From Chinchilla lanigera (lineage: Eukaryota > Chordata > Mammalia > Rodentia > Chinchillidae): a stretch of 64,000 nucleotides of DNA. The stretch spans positions 28,617,999 to 28,681,998 of the forward strand of contig NW_004955404.1 in NCBI RefSeq assembly GCF_000276665.1, given 5' to 3'. Made by a program: the position numbers and the translations under genes. Under the pieces are notes generated by a model. The model did not search any database and was not told the origin of the DNA. It was given only the letters and a program-made list of their open reading frames with translations. Positions 24,691 to 35,969 of the stretch are shown here, in pieces; position 1 is the stretch's first letter; each line of letters opens with the position of its first letter.

Positions 24691-26328
24691 GGATATTTTA
24701 TGATTCATTTTTCTCTTTTTGATAAGATATGAAAGAAATATCAAAAGATATTCAGAGATATTTCCATTTTCTCAGAATGAGATGAAGTACAAGGGGGTTC
24801 TATTTAAGAAACATGCTTTTTTTTTTTCTGGTATTCTGGGTTCATAACATGAGAAAACTATTTTTATTGCTGTTCTTGTTTGATGTCTAAAAATGAGATT
24901 TGGAGTCTTTTTGCATGTTTAAACACTTCCAAATGCGATTGCCTGTGCCAATTAATTTAGTTAACATAAGAATTAAGGAGAACAACACCTCTCAATGGTA
25001 ATTTTAATAAGCAACAGTAACAATTTGCCTAGTAACAGAATTCAAAAAAGGCATCGAGAAATACACTGGGATGAAAGTCTCAAATATGCCCCCAATTAAA
25101 AGAAACTGATACATAAACAGTATAATACTCTAGCAAAATTTCAACAGCTTAGATATTTGGTTAATAAAGAAATAAACATCTTTCATATAACATATATCAT
25201 TATCTACATATTGTGTCCACAGGCTGCAGGTTTATCTAAAGAGCCAGGCAGGCTTTTCTCTTTGTTACTTAATCACATTTTCTAACAAATCTTCAATGTT
25301 AAGGTTGTTTATAAGATATGAGAGATAGACGTTTTTACGTACTATGTGCTAGCATCACTTTGTCACTTATTGCTCCATAATGTTTTGATTTTTCAATGAT
25401 TTTATGTATTCAAATTCCTGGATGCTTTAGCAATCTTCTCAAGTCACACTTTAAAGAAAAGTAGGATCAATGGATATGGGATCACACATACAGTATTTAT
25501 TCAATGGCCTAAAGCTACAGTTCACTCCTGTCTTATTTTGCAATACTTAATTCTCACATAGAAGAATATGAGTCCTGTAAAAATATATTGAAACCAAAAT
25601 AACACCTGAGTATGAAATCTTCATAATCACTGTATATGTGACTGTGAAATACATGCTGACAACACTTCGCTTGTTTTGCAAATAACCTTCTTGATAAAGG
25701 AACTATCATAAAATTTCAGGAAAGTTTGCTGCCAAACTATCATTGGTTCATTCTATACAAAACAAAACAAAACTCTGAGTTTAGTCAGGTGCCATTAGGA
25801 TAATTCCAAAACATTTTAAAACAGATACCAATTAAATATTTCTCTGCATTGGACATTACAATTCCAGAGATTCAGAAGGCCTTTTAAAAAGGAACACTTG
25901 GAAATTTTCTAAAAGGAGCCCAAATATGACATTACATTTTGGTTGTTCTCAATTCAGTTATAATATCAAGGATGAAAAGAATAGAAATTCCAGCATTATT
26001 AGGTATCTATACACCATATATAAATTTAAAAGGAATTTATTTCTTGCTTATTATTTATACTATTTTTAGAAGTCTGACTTGAATAAAAAACTATTTCCTT
26101 CTTAGTTTTGAATCATATCCTGCTCTCTGAACAAGTATTATACGTACATTCACACAGAAAGGAGGATAAGTAATAATACAGTGAAGGCTCCAAGTAAAAT
26201 CTAGCCCAGTACAGACAGCGTAATAATGATGTCATTAAGACTCCTAGCTGAATGGGTTTCAGACAGAACTGTTGTATAGCTGCAGACATAAATCTGAAAG
26301 AACTTTTTGGCTACATTCTCAGACTTAC

Positions 26329-26488
26329 CTTGAGAGATATTTAGGAGCTCCAGCAAAATGAGTTGAGAGAAATGCACTCAAAAGGAGAAGGTAGGCAGAC
26401 TGCAGACAGAGATGTAGGCCCTATAGGTGCATCCTTCTGAGATACAGGAGGGAACAGTTTGTTAAATGGATAAAGACAGAGGAACAAT
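26329..26488 (-). pseudogene. Candidate exon (160 bp) with an in-frame stop
   Basis: Splice sites are excellent: acceptor 'tgttttcttcttcttcag|ATTG' and donor 'CTCTCAAG|gtaagt', both near consensus. In phase 2 it is open for 48 codons (LFLCLYPFNKLFPPVSQ at the start, SPFECISLNSFCWSS near the end). It then meets TAA at 26343-26341, only 12 bases before the exon end. The other two frames also stop, so in this genome it cannot be an ordinary internal coding exon. One base change would reopen the frame, and the exit phase fits the 22.4 kb block exactly. Options are a disabled exon, a poison or alternative exon, or a sequence error. Confidence 0.45.
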
Positions 26489-29400
26489 CTGAAGAAGAAG
26501 AAAACAGAAAACAAATAAGCCTTAATTCTAGCACAAATAAATGAGAGAAAAGCAATTGTGGGTCTGCTCAAAGCCTTTTTGCCTAGCTGAATGAAAGCAA
26601 TCCCTAAGACTGAATGGGTAATGAGATCCTGGCTCCTGAGATTTTAGCTTTCTTAATCATGTTCATAATTAATTCAAGAACATTGATAATTTCATTACAT
26701 TCTTTTTGTCTTATCAATAAATGATGTGCCTGCACTTTTGGTCCTGTGTACAGGGAGAGGAGAGATGCTTTGGGTAATATTGCACTAGGAAGAGTGGATA
26801 TATATGATCCAAAAAGGTGAAGTGCTAATTATTATCCTTGACCAGACTTCTATTATCAGAACACGATGACAAGCAGCTACAAATAATTAATAAGCTTTTT
26901 ATGCAGAAATGCAAAGCCTTTGAAGAAAAATATGCTGCAAGTAGGATTCCTTACTGAAGATTATGTACACAGCACAACACGCTTCTGCAGAGACAGTTTG
27001 ACATGGAAGTCGCGAAAATGTCTGCATTGCAAATACCAGAAGCAAATCAATAACTTGTTTCTAAAATCTCATTTTAAAAAAACTTTTCTTGATCTTAATG
27101 TTTTATTTAAAAAAAATTCTGTGTCCTTCCAATTGTCTTCCTAAAGTCCTTTCCAGGATCAACTTACAAAGATGTTAAACTGAACCCAGTAAAACCTTCT
27201 TTTTTAAACCAAGATGGAAAGCCTTGTCATTATCTGTCAGTCATCATCAAAAGGGCCCTTTTCCTTTATAATTTTCTATTCACCCCCATGTAAATTTTCA
27301 CAAAGCTATCACTCATTAGTTTCACAATCCATTTGCAAGGATTTGGAGAGAATGCTTAATGCTATTTAATAGTATAAAACAGAAAGGCCATCTAGTCTCC
27401 CAAACTGCACAGATAATTGACATCGCATTCAAAACTGGTCAGTTAAGAAAAGCTGCAATTATGAGAATTCTCCTAATTGGTAACAAAAGTAACATTTTGG
27501 TTTTAAACACAATGTAGAACAAATAATCTGTGTTGCAGTGCACATGGATGATACACAAATTAGCATTATTTTTAAAGTAGACTAATATGATGGGATAACA
27601 TTTCAGCAGTGGAAACCATTCTATAAAAGTGCCTCTGAACTAATTGTGCTATTAAATATAAAAACAATTCATATGGTGCTAAACAGTATTCATGTTGGCA
27701 CTTTGATCTGATTACTAAACAAAATAGTCTTTGAGAAGACACTGCAGAATCACTTAGTAAAGCAAGCTGTTGCCCGTGACATTGATATATGGGACAGAGA
27801 TGATGTATATACTGGGTGGATTTATCAGTAAATCACTGACTCTATTTACTTCCCCAAGGAAAAAGACCTGTCCCTGAAAGAGAATTCTTTGTTACAACCA
27901 CCAGTAGAGGATTGGTATTGGCAAAACATTCAATTTGGATATAGTCCTACAGAAGATTCATAAAACAATAATTTAATAAGTTAACAGAGAAAGATTTAGC
28001 ACACTGGTGGCCCACAATTGCCTTGAGAACATTTGTTTCTTGATTAATTTCATCAAATTTTTTCTCTGTGAACTCGGGTCTGTAGGTTCTAACAACCTGC
28101 AACCTATTTCTTGATTTAAAGTTTTTTAATATTTTAAATCCTTAAAAATAACATTTCTGTAATATATGGATTATCAACACCATACAGACCAAGTGCTAGT
28201 CAAAATTACAGTTAAAATTAAGCCCTGAGATTAAGTTTCACATATTCTGCACATTTTATACATTTCAGGTTTACTTTTTAAAAGTTTCAGGTAGGAGGTA
28301 GCATTGTAAATCAAGTATCCCAATCAATATTCCAAGTTAATGCAAAATCAACTGAATTTCAGGGACAAAATTTGGAATTGTAAGTGCTTTATGTACAGTT
28401 TCATAGAAGCAGTACAATTAAAAAGAAGAAACAATTGTGATATGCGACTTCAAATTCTATAGCTTTTGTATATTTATCTTGTGCCTAAATCCGACCCGCC
28501 CCCAGTGGGCTCCAGCCCCTTATTGCCCTGTTCCAGGCACCTTCACGAGAGTGTTCCCTGAATAATGGGGCCTGAGATTGTGCACCATCTCTGGCTTTCC
28601 CCAGCCTTCCTTCCTGCCCCATCTCTGGGAATAGCATCACCATTTATTCAGCTGGTTACCCAAGAAAGCATTAAGGAATTGGTCTTGACCCATCTCTCAA
28701 GTTTTTTCCCACATCCAAGCAACCATCAAGTTGCAATGCTTTGACCTTTCGAACGTCTCTGTCACCTGAGTACCAAAGTTAGCACTCTCATTCAAGCACC
28801 TAATGTGTGATTTACCCCAATGTCTGTCTCTACATGCACCCCCTCCTTTTTGCTTCCCCACTACTGCCCACTATCTTTTCAAAATGTGAGTCTGATCTTG
28901 TCTTTCATTCATCCAAGCCTTCCCCGGCGCCTTGTTACACTCCTACAAAATGGCTTACAAGGCCCTGTTGACAGGGTCCTGCTTACTTCTCGGAAGCGCA
29001 TCTTTTAGTCCGTTCCCCCAATCATTTGGAATTAAATTTCTCTTCCTCACTTCATTTTCCCTCAAGCTTTGCCACGTGAGGCACAATTGCCCCATTCAGT
29101 GAATAGTAGTGAATTGTTCTGTAACTGGGTTTTATAACACGGTTGAAGATGTTACCATTGTTCTTTGCAATTTGGCAAAGTTCACATTAAAACTGAGTCT
29201 TTATCAGTGGTGGGATACTGTAGTTAATTCTTGCTTCAGTGCAGCAGTGGGCTTTTGGAGCACTCACCCTCCCTGGCAGGCGTACTAGGCACCTCTCTTG
29301 CTCTTGTCTGTGGCTTCTGCTCTTCCCTTCCCCACAGAACTGAAGAGGGAGAAGTGGAAGCAGAAAGTCTCATCTGTGTTTACATGTAACTAGCTATCGT

Positions 29401-29970
29401 CTGTTCTCGAAAATCAAGCTGTTGCTCCTTTCATCTCATTACAGTGACAGTTTTGGGCTCTATTACAATTATTTTATCAGGTCAGATACAGTTTTAATTT
29501 TCATTTCACTTTACATGTATGCTTGAGTGTGGGAAGGTAAAGCTGCTGGAACTGAAAAGAAAAAATTAAATGGCTTGAGTATGTACATAAATATATCAAA
29601 TTTTAGTGCATTTTCCACTGCATTTTTAAATTTTCTGTCTCTCACTTGCTGGAAAAAGGGAAGTTAATACCATGGGGAAAGTGTGCATTCCTTAGTTCTT
29701 ATATATTGGAAACTTTGTGCAATTGCAATGCCATGGCAATCAGGAAAAAGTCAATATAAAAAGAAAAGAAAGTGCATAGAATATAATAAATGGTCAATAA
29801 ATCTGTTGAAATAGTAAATAAAAGTGCATTGATCCTGTAATGCTCAGTGTCTAGGTTATCACTCTACATGTCCTCCTAGTTGCTTTGTGAGAAAAAAATT
29901 TAAATTGGTCAGTCTATTTTTAATCAAGAAATGAATCATTTTAATCACAGAAATGTGTGACGTAGTTTAC
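26489..29970 (-). other. Candidate intron with an L2 remnant
   Basis: About 3.5 kb, mostly unique, with an L2 fragment at about 28500-29060. No young repeats. Confidence 0.4.
28500..29060 (+). mobile_element. L2 LINE remnant
   Basis: Locally GC-richer. It contains L2 ORF2-end/3' UTR phrases: 'aatgtgagtctgatcttgtc', 'ctacaaaatggcttacaagg' and 'ccctgttgacagggtcctgc'. It is ancient; the plus-strand open frame at 28820-29008 is part of it. Confidence 0.55.
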
Positions 29971-30086
29971 AAAGGATTGCATCAATTGTATGGTTTTGAA
30001 AACAGCGTTCTTGAAATTCCTTTACTAATAAGAACTTGCTTTACAGTGATATCAAATAAACAGTTTAATTGCAAAACACACAGTGC
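29971..30086 (-). pseudogene. Candidate exon (116 bp) with an in-frame stop
   Basis: On the minus strand, a pyrimidine-rich acceptor 'cctcttttcattctgttaag' precedes GCACTG. The frame is open for 34 codons (ALCVLQLNCLFDITVKQVLI at the start, LFSKPYN at the end) and then TGA at 29984-29982. The best donor is 'CCTTT|gtaaac', which is weak, but it leaves two bases that complete a Leu codon with the 26.4 kb block. TGA could derive from CGA or TGG by one change. Weaker than the other blocks. Confidence 0.3.
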
Positions 30087-31306
30087 CTTAACAGAATGAA
30101 AAGAGGACAGAGGGAGGCAAAGACAGAGGGAATTCGGAGGCATTACGAAAGCTGATACTACAGTCACCAGCAGAGGGAAAAGTTGTCAGAGTTCAAGTGA
30201 CGAAACAATAGCCAGGAGATGCCAGTGAGCTGGAGCCCTGCGTCTGTACGGGAAGAGTTGTTATGCTCTCTGAGGTTAGCAAATTTGGATCTCTTCATTT
30301 ACTCTTTCACGTTGGAGTAATTTAAAATTTAAGTTTATGAGAGCATTAACACTTAAAGAATACTTTGATGAACATAGCAATATTTATTTTATCAACAAAT
30401 ACAAGGAAAAAATGTAAAGGTTTACTTTTCTTGTCTTGCCTTTTCAACCGCAGAAAGTCACTTTGTCTTCTGTTTTACATCAGAGTCGGAGAGTTCTTTC
30501 TTTTCTCTACTTGGAAAATAGCTTCTCCACACAAAGAAACTGAAGTTTTAAAATAGAGATAACTAAAGGATTGCTTGCACACAGTAATTTCTTTATGCAA
30601 GTGATCATCTCAAATCTATGTAATATCTTTCAGAATTTGAAAAAGATCAAAAATAGAAAACTGAAAAATATCTCATGTGGACCACAGAGGCTAACAATAC
30701 TTTAGAGAAGAGAGTTTTCTCAGAAGCATATTGAAATGTTTTACTTCAATTCTTTTTCTTTTTTCATGGAAGTTTTAGAAGCTATAATTTTTTAGCAGTG
30801 CGGTTCATAACTCCTTTTATCTAACACAGTATATATTAAATATTTGTATTATTCTTGATGATACAGAGCTAGATCTGTGAGTGCCCCACACTGCTGCTCT
30901 ATGAAACCATGACTGCACAAAAGCACATTTTATCAGCTCCATACTGTACATACACTGAGGCTGGGGGAAGTCAGTTTTTCTATCACAAGGCTCATAAACT
31001 GTGAAAGTAGGATTTCTTTTCTCACTCCAAGGCCTCTAATATAATGTAGACAATTGAAATCACCACATTTAAGTGAATGAACAAATTATGGATGACTCAA
31101 CTTTACCTGTGTTGTACTATCTTTATGTTCTTTGTCGTTTAGAAGTAAGAAAGCTCAGGATCCCAGTAACAGTCATTTTTCTCCAAAAAATCTACCTAGA
31201 AATGACAGAATTCAAGGGGCAAGGAAAAAGGGACACAGTCGACCTTGTCTGGGGTGTCAAGAAGAAGGGAAGTGTCTGAGTCACCTCCACGGAGAAAGTA
31301 GGAAAG
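30087..31306. other. Non-coding stretch, nothing recognised
   Basis: Unique AT-rich sequence. A pyrimidine tract ending 'cttttcaaccgcag' (plus, about 30438-30451) looks like an acceptor but leads into no convincing exon. Confidence 0.4.
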
Positions 31307-31432
31307 CTGTGGCACAAGCCTGTAATCCCAGCACCCTGGAGGCTGAGGCAGAAGGATTGCAGTGAGTTCAAGGCCAGCCTGAACTACACAGTGAAATCCT
31401 ATCTCTAAATATATACATACATACATACATGA
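31307..31432 (+). mobile_element. B1 SINE with (ATAC)n tail
   Basis: 'cctgtaatcccagcaccctg', 'gaggctgaggcagaaggatt' and 'gttcaaggccagcctgaact' are the 7SL-derived B1 body. The first ~15 bases are missing. The tail is a (ATAC)n run at about 31410-31430. Confidence 0.9.
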
Positions 31433-31977
31433 GAGTCCCAGTGGGACTGGGATTCCATTAAGACACAGGACTGCACAGACCCATGGTACTGAACCACTCT
31501 GAAGGCCTCGTTCTCTTGCACAGGTGTGTTTAGGGTGGGGTGGGCATAAGTTACAGGGATGTAAGTTTTGCTCTCCAGGAGATGCATGAAAGTTCTGCAA
31601 ATATTTTTATTTTCACAGAAAAAAGGTACAAAAAGCACCTAGCAGGTAGACATGTATTGCTAATCATCCTGCCATGGCCAGAATGCCCTGCCTCCCCCAA
31701 CAAAGAAGTTTCTGGCCTAAAATGTCACTGAGGCCAGACTGAGGAAACTTCACTTAGGACAACAGCTCTTTGGATACCTTTCTTCTTTATCTTCACTTAA
31801 TCTTGTTGGGCATGAAGTTAGGCAGCAGAGATGACACAAAACTTCCTTTTTGTCTTGTCTCATTTAGTCATCTGGTCTCCACTCCTATTCTTCTTTAGGT
31901 GTTCAGGGTTAAGAGCATACACTTGAAGTCCCAAAGACCTGGTTTAGGGCCTGGAATAGTCATGTACAAGTAATGGG
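31433..31977. other. Non-coding stretch, nothing recognised
   Basis: No gene or named repeat between the B1 and the hexamer microsatellite. Confidence 0.4.
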
Positions 31978-32092
31978 ATCTCTGTCTCTGTCTCTGTCTC
32001 TGTCTCTGTCTCTGTCTCTCTCTCTGTCTCTGTCTCTCTGTCTCTATCTGTCTCTCTGTATCTCTCTTACTTACTGTCTCTCTCTCTCTCTC
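31978..32092. repeat. (CTCTGT)n hexamer/CT microsatellite, ~115 bp
   Basis: Starts as about seven near-perfect tctctg units, decays into mixed tctctg/tctc, and ends in (TC)n. On the minus strand it gives an R/E/Q-rich frame that is not a gene. Confidence 0.9.
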
Positions 32093-32194
32093 CCTGGTTA
32101 GACTACTCATAGTCTCTTTACTGGGCATTAGCTACCAGTTAGGCCTGTTCTGTGCCTCTATATTTCTTCAGGAGAAATAACCCCCTTTAGGAAT

Positions 32195-32243
32195 ATCATT
32201 CATTCAGTGATTCTTCCCCCTGAGTCCAGGTGTAGTTCTGTGA
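32195..32243 (+). repeat. 49-bp direct repeat, copy 1
   Basis: Differs at one base from 33281-33329; the last 43 bases are identical, starting 'cattcagtgattcttccccc'. Flanks differ. Confidence 0.9.
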
Positions 32244-33280
32244 CTAGGCTTGATCAGTTAGACTCCTTCATCTCTCTGACCACAGTAATTAGTTTGGGGA
32301 TGAGGACACAGAGCCCAAGTCAAGCCAACAAAATACATGCCAAGGCTTTTGCTGGAGCTGTAGGGAAATAGGTGTTTTCTTTTTTCTGGAATGCTTTTCT
32401 GACAATGATGGAGAGTTAACACAGCTGGGGAGCTGGCTATGTAGAACCAATCCAGACAGAGGCAGAGCGGTGAGATGCAAAGAACAAGGAGGTGGGCAGA
32501 TCCCTGACAGTACTGGCACTGTCTAACCGCCTGAATGCAGCCAGCCCTGGAGCAGGTTCTATTGCAAGGTACTGGTTGACGTCTGCCAAACTTTTTCCTG
32601 GTTAAATCTATGAGAAGAGTTTACTGTCATTTGCAAAACACAACAAAGCACTAAAAGAGTCTTGATTTCTCTTAATTTTTCTGCCATCGATTTCTACTCA
32701 ACTCCAGGTGTCAGTCTGCCATCAAAGTTTGAAGGCCCGTCTATAAATATTTGCATAAATTTTCCTGTTTTAAAACTTCCCTCCTCCATGTTGCCAGTGG
32801 GCAAAATTTAAACTCCATACTGTGATGCCAAAATAATAACAGCAAAATAACAGTAATAATAATAGCAAAGGCCTTTTATATCATCTCCAGCTTCATGTCC
32901 ATCCAGCAGTAGAATGAAATGTCTCCCTGTGACACCAATGTCATCCTCACTCATGCTTTGCCTTTGCAAATATTCTTTCCTCACATCAGATCTCTTTCTG
33001 AACCAGATCAAATTTTACCTATTTTGAAGAGTGTTTGCCCAATATCCCTTGGCAGAGTTAGCTACAATCTTAGTTCAGCTATTTTAGGCTGCGAGAAACA
33101 CAATAGCTACTCAGAAGAACATGAACAATGAGGACAACTACCTCCCAGGTAGATCACTGACCACAGAGGCCCAGTAGCATCATCCAAGATGGAGGACACA
33201 GCCTTTTACCCTTATGCCTATACTATGGCCAGTACAGGTTCATATGTCATGTGGAGATACCATAAAGCACATTTTTGAAA

Positions 33281-33329
33281 ATCACTCATTCAGTGATTCT
33301 TCCCCCTGAGTCCAGGTGTAGTTCTGTGA
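33281..33329 (+). repeat. 49-bp direct repeat, copy 2
   Basis: Copy of 32195-32243 at an offset of 1,086 bp. Homology ends abruptly on both sides (next base c versus a). Confidence 0.9.
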
Positions 33330-33574
33330 AGAAAGAGTGTTTCTTGCTGAATATCACTTCTTTTTATCAGTGAGAAAACCTTTTCAGAAAAATTCTGGTA
33401 GACTTTCCTCCACATTACCTGGCCAGAACTGAATCACGTGTCCAGGCCTCAACCAAGTATTGGAAAGAATCAGATAGCCTTAATGGTCTTGGTCTATCAA
33501 GATTTGTGCCCCTGGGACTGCAAAAGAGCACCTTCCAATGAAACAATGTTGTATAAGAGGGTATAAGAGGTGGG

Positions 33575-33723
33575 AGAGGGACAGGCATAGTGGCACATAC
33601 CTGTAATCCCAGAACTTAGGAGGCTAAGACAGGAAGATCATTGCAAGTTCAAGACCAGCCTGGACTACAGGCCAGCTTGAACGGCATAGGGTGACCCTGT
33701 CTCAAAACAACAGCAACAAAAAA
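33575..33723 (+). mobile_element. B1 SINE, full length, with target-site duplication
   Basis: 'ggcatagtggcacatacctg', 'gttcaagaccagcctggact' and 'agggtgaccctgtctcaaaa'. The internal quasi-duplication typical of B1 is present ('ggccagcttgaacggc'). It is flanked by 'aagaggtggg' at 33565-33574 and 33724-33733. Confidence 0.9.
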
Positions 33724-33800
33724 AAGAGGTGGGGGAAACACCCCAATGAAATTAGGATCTTCCAGCCATTGTTATGAGAGTATATTTAACTTCCATTTAT

Positions 33801-33838
33801 CAGTCAATCAATCAATTGAGCAAGCAAGCAAGCAAGCA
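33801..33838. repeat. (CAAT)n/(CAAG)n microsatellite
   Basis: 'cagtcaatcaatcaatt' followed by 'caagcaagcaagcaagc'. Confidence 0.85.
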
Positions 33839-33932
33839 AAGAGGCAGGACACTCAGCCAAGACAGATAACTAAAAATCTCTGTAGGTTTTTATACCTGTG
33901 TCTCTCTGCAAGCACAAATCATTTGTACTTAC

Positions 33933-33956
33933 CTCTGTACCCCGAGAATCCCTGCT
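33933..33956 (-). other. Possible 24-nt microexon
   Basis: On the minus strand, a strong pyrimidine tract 'cttcctcctttcttacag' and a strong donor 'ACAGAG|gtaagt' enclose exactly 24 bases with no stop in the SRDSRGTE frame. The length is a multiple of three and its phase 0 fits the 30.0 kb block. Splice motifs in non-coding DNA this close can occur by chance, so this is tentative. Confidence 0.2.
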
Positions 33957-35219
33957 CTGTAAGAAAGGAGGAAGGAGTGGATTTGAATTGAAAACTACCG
34001 CTGCTTCCCGTACTTTTGGACAGTCAGCACTTTGCCTACATTTGTCCCTTTACCTAATCTTCTAACTTTCGCAGATCTAGCATCTTCATTAGAAGCACAA
34101 CATCAAGTAGAGTGGGGATAGTTCTCATTTCCTTTAGTGTCTGGCAAACAATGAAGAGTTTATTTCTCTGAATCTGAGGCATCAACTTTAACATGTACTA
34201 TTTTGAACCACTGAAAAAGAAGAAATGTGTCCATTAAACCACACAGTGCTATCCACTCTGAAACATACCCCTACTTCGGAGGCAAAGTGGACACTGTAAG
34301 AATGATGAAGCGTTATCAATACTACTTTGTTCCCAGAAAGAGTAAAGGAATGGAATGCGGCTGCCCGCGGAGTGAGGATATTTTATCGTCTTTATTTAGG
34401 TTGCCTTAAGTCCTAATGCTTGAGGAAGCTTTCTGCCTTAAATAAACAAATATAAATAACTTCTTCTCTTTGTGGTCTTTCACTCATCTGCCCTTCTTTC
34501 ACAAGGTAAAAAGACTTAGTGTTTAATAGTTAAATTTAATATTATAGGAAAATGGAACACTGTGGGGCATAATCTTGTGTTGATGATGGACAGATTTCCA
34601 GCTACTGCCAAAGCATTGAGCACTTGGTTTTTCACAGATAGTAAGAAGAGGGGTTTTACTGTTTTTATAGTCTCATTATATCCTGTATGAAGTGGTAACA
34701 TTAGAGGTAGAAGTATTCCTTCCATGTTTGTATTCCTCATTCAGCCTATTGCACCACTTTTTTCATAATAGGCCCTCAAAGATGTCGAATGAAATATAAT
34801 TGGGAAATGGGTAGCATGAAACTAGAAGGATGCAGTGGGGGGAAATAGATGTGAAGCAGAGAGGAAAAACCCAAAGGTGAAAGGTAAAGGAGTCACTGTA
34901 GACAAGCGAACATCGTGGAGAAATTGGCAGAGTCCTTAGGTGAGATTAAATAGAAGCCTCAGCCCCAGGGCTGGTGGGGGAAAGGTGTTTGACAGAATGG
35001 GGCAGAGAAGGGAGGTAGTGCACTGGGCATTCTGAGGTGGACACTGGCCGAGAGACACAGGCTCCCAAAAGCATGTTTGTGCAAATTCTAAAGTAGTCAG
35101 TGAGCTGATTGAGATAGGACTGAGGACACATCTTCACAGTACCTGGAAGAGTACACACTTCAGTTGCTCCCACTCTGAGCAATTACGGCATTGCAACCAG
35201 AAGATTCATAGCAAACATC
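33957..35219. other. Non-coding stretch, no gene accepted
   Basis: A minus-strand open frame at 34516-34740 has a fair acceptor ('ccacttcatacag') but no donor. The rest shows nothing recognisable. Confidence 0.4.
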
Positions 35220-35385
35220 CTCTGCCACTTACTGAGATTGTAACTTTCAAATTATTTAAATCACTGAGTTTCTGCTTTGTTATCTACAAATCGGAGATAA
35301 AGATTGCTATTCCTCAGGATAGTTCTGAAGACGAAATGAAAATCATTTGTGAAAGTGTCCAGCATAGTACCTGCCCAAAACCAGA
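35220..35385 (+). mobile_element. MIR SINE remnant
   Basis: 'tcactgagtttctgctttgt' and 'agcatagtacctgcccaaa' match the MIR 3' half. Confidence 0.55.
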
Positions 35386-35769
35386 TACTTAAATCCTTTT
35401 GAAAGAATTACAAACTCTTTGAAAATATTTGTTAAGCATTTAAATGCATCAGCCATCACACCAAGTGCGAGAGGCAAAAATATGTAAGTTAGTCCCTTCT
35501 CTCCGACAGTTTAGTGGGAAGTACAGACAAGTAATCATTGTAACTAAAATATGCTTCAACAACTGCTAAGATAGAAGGGAAAACAAAGTGAAACACTTTG
35601 TCCATTTATTTTGCCTATAGAAACCAAAAAAAATTTAATAGGGTATAGGTCACTTAGGCTTGAAAACTGCAGAAGGTTTGAAAGAAAATAAGGCAGTTAG
35701 ATGGGGAATAAAAATTGATCAGCTAGACCAGAATTTTTTAAGCTAAAACATAAAGAAAGGGAATTACTT

Positions 35770-35865
35770 GGGGCTGGGGATTTAGCTCAGCGGCAAAAGC
35801 GCCTGCCTGGCAAGCGCAAGGTCATGAGTTCAGTTCCCGGTGCCGGAGAAAAATTTAAAAAAAAA
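35770..35865 (+). mobile_element. ID SINE with perfect 18-bp target-site duplication
   Basis: 'ggggctggggatttagctca', 'gcctgcctggcaagcgcaag' and 'agttcagttcccggtgccgg'. It is flanked by 'aaagaaagggaattactt' at 35752-35769 and 35866-35883. Perfect flanks and an intact body mark a recent insertion. Confidence 0.95.
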
Positions 35866-35969
35866 AAAGAAAGGGAATTACTTTATAGGAGCAGATAATT
35901 TCTAAATCCACCTCAAAAAAACACTGTGCTTCTGATATGCAGACAGCAAATAAGTACAGGGAAGGATAC

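Larger units (their letters stand above)
22432..26328 (-). other. Candidate intron, largely unique
   Basis: About 3.9 kb with one MIR (23660-23815), a short TA/GT microsatellite (23569-23605) and a CpG cluster at 24568-24690. No young SINEs. Confidence 0.4.
14413..30086 (-). pseudogene. Candidate 3' end of an unidentified multi-exon gene, possibly inactivated
   Basis: Five splice-flanked blocks on the minus strand (30086-29971, 26488-26329, 22431-22266, 17094-16987, 14456-14413) join with matching phases: 0 to 2, 2 to 0, 0 to 1, 1 to 1, then a TGA stop. The joined frame is 195 amino-acid positions including two internal stop positions, TGA at 29984-29982 and TAA at 26343-26341. Each stop lies within the last 15 bases of its block. 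Introns are 2.5-5.2 kb. The residues look like a helical, leucine-rich globular protein, and I do not recognise the family. Either the gene is dead in this genome, or the 30.0 and/or 26.4 kb blocks are mis-modelled, or these are alternative exons. Evidence is splice motifs, phase agreement and composition only. Confidence 0.4.

Noticed and set aside
31895..32128. Minus-strand R/E/Q-rich frame
   Set aside because: Produced by the (CTCTGT)n microsatellite.
34516..34740. Minus-strand protein-like frame with a fair acceptor
   Set aside because: No donor bounds it before its stop, and it does not fit the phase chain of the other blocks.
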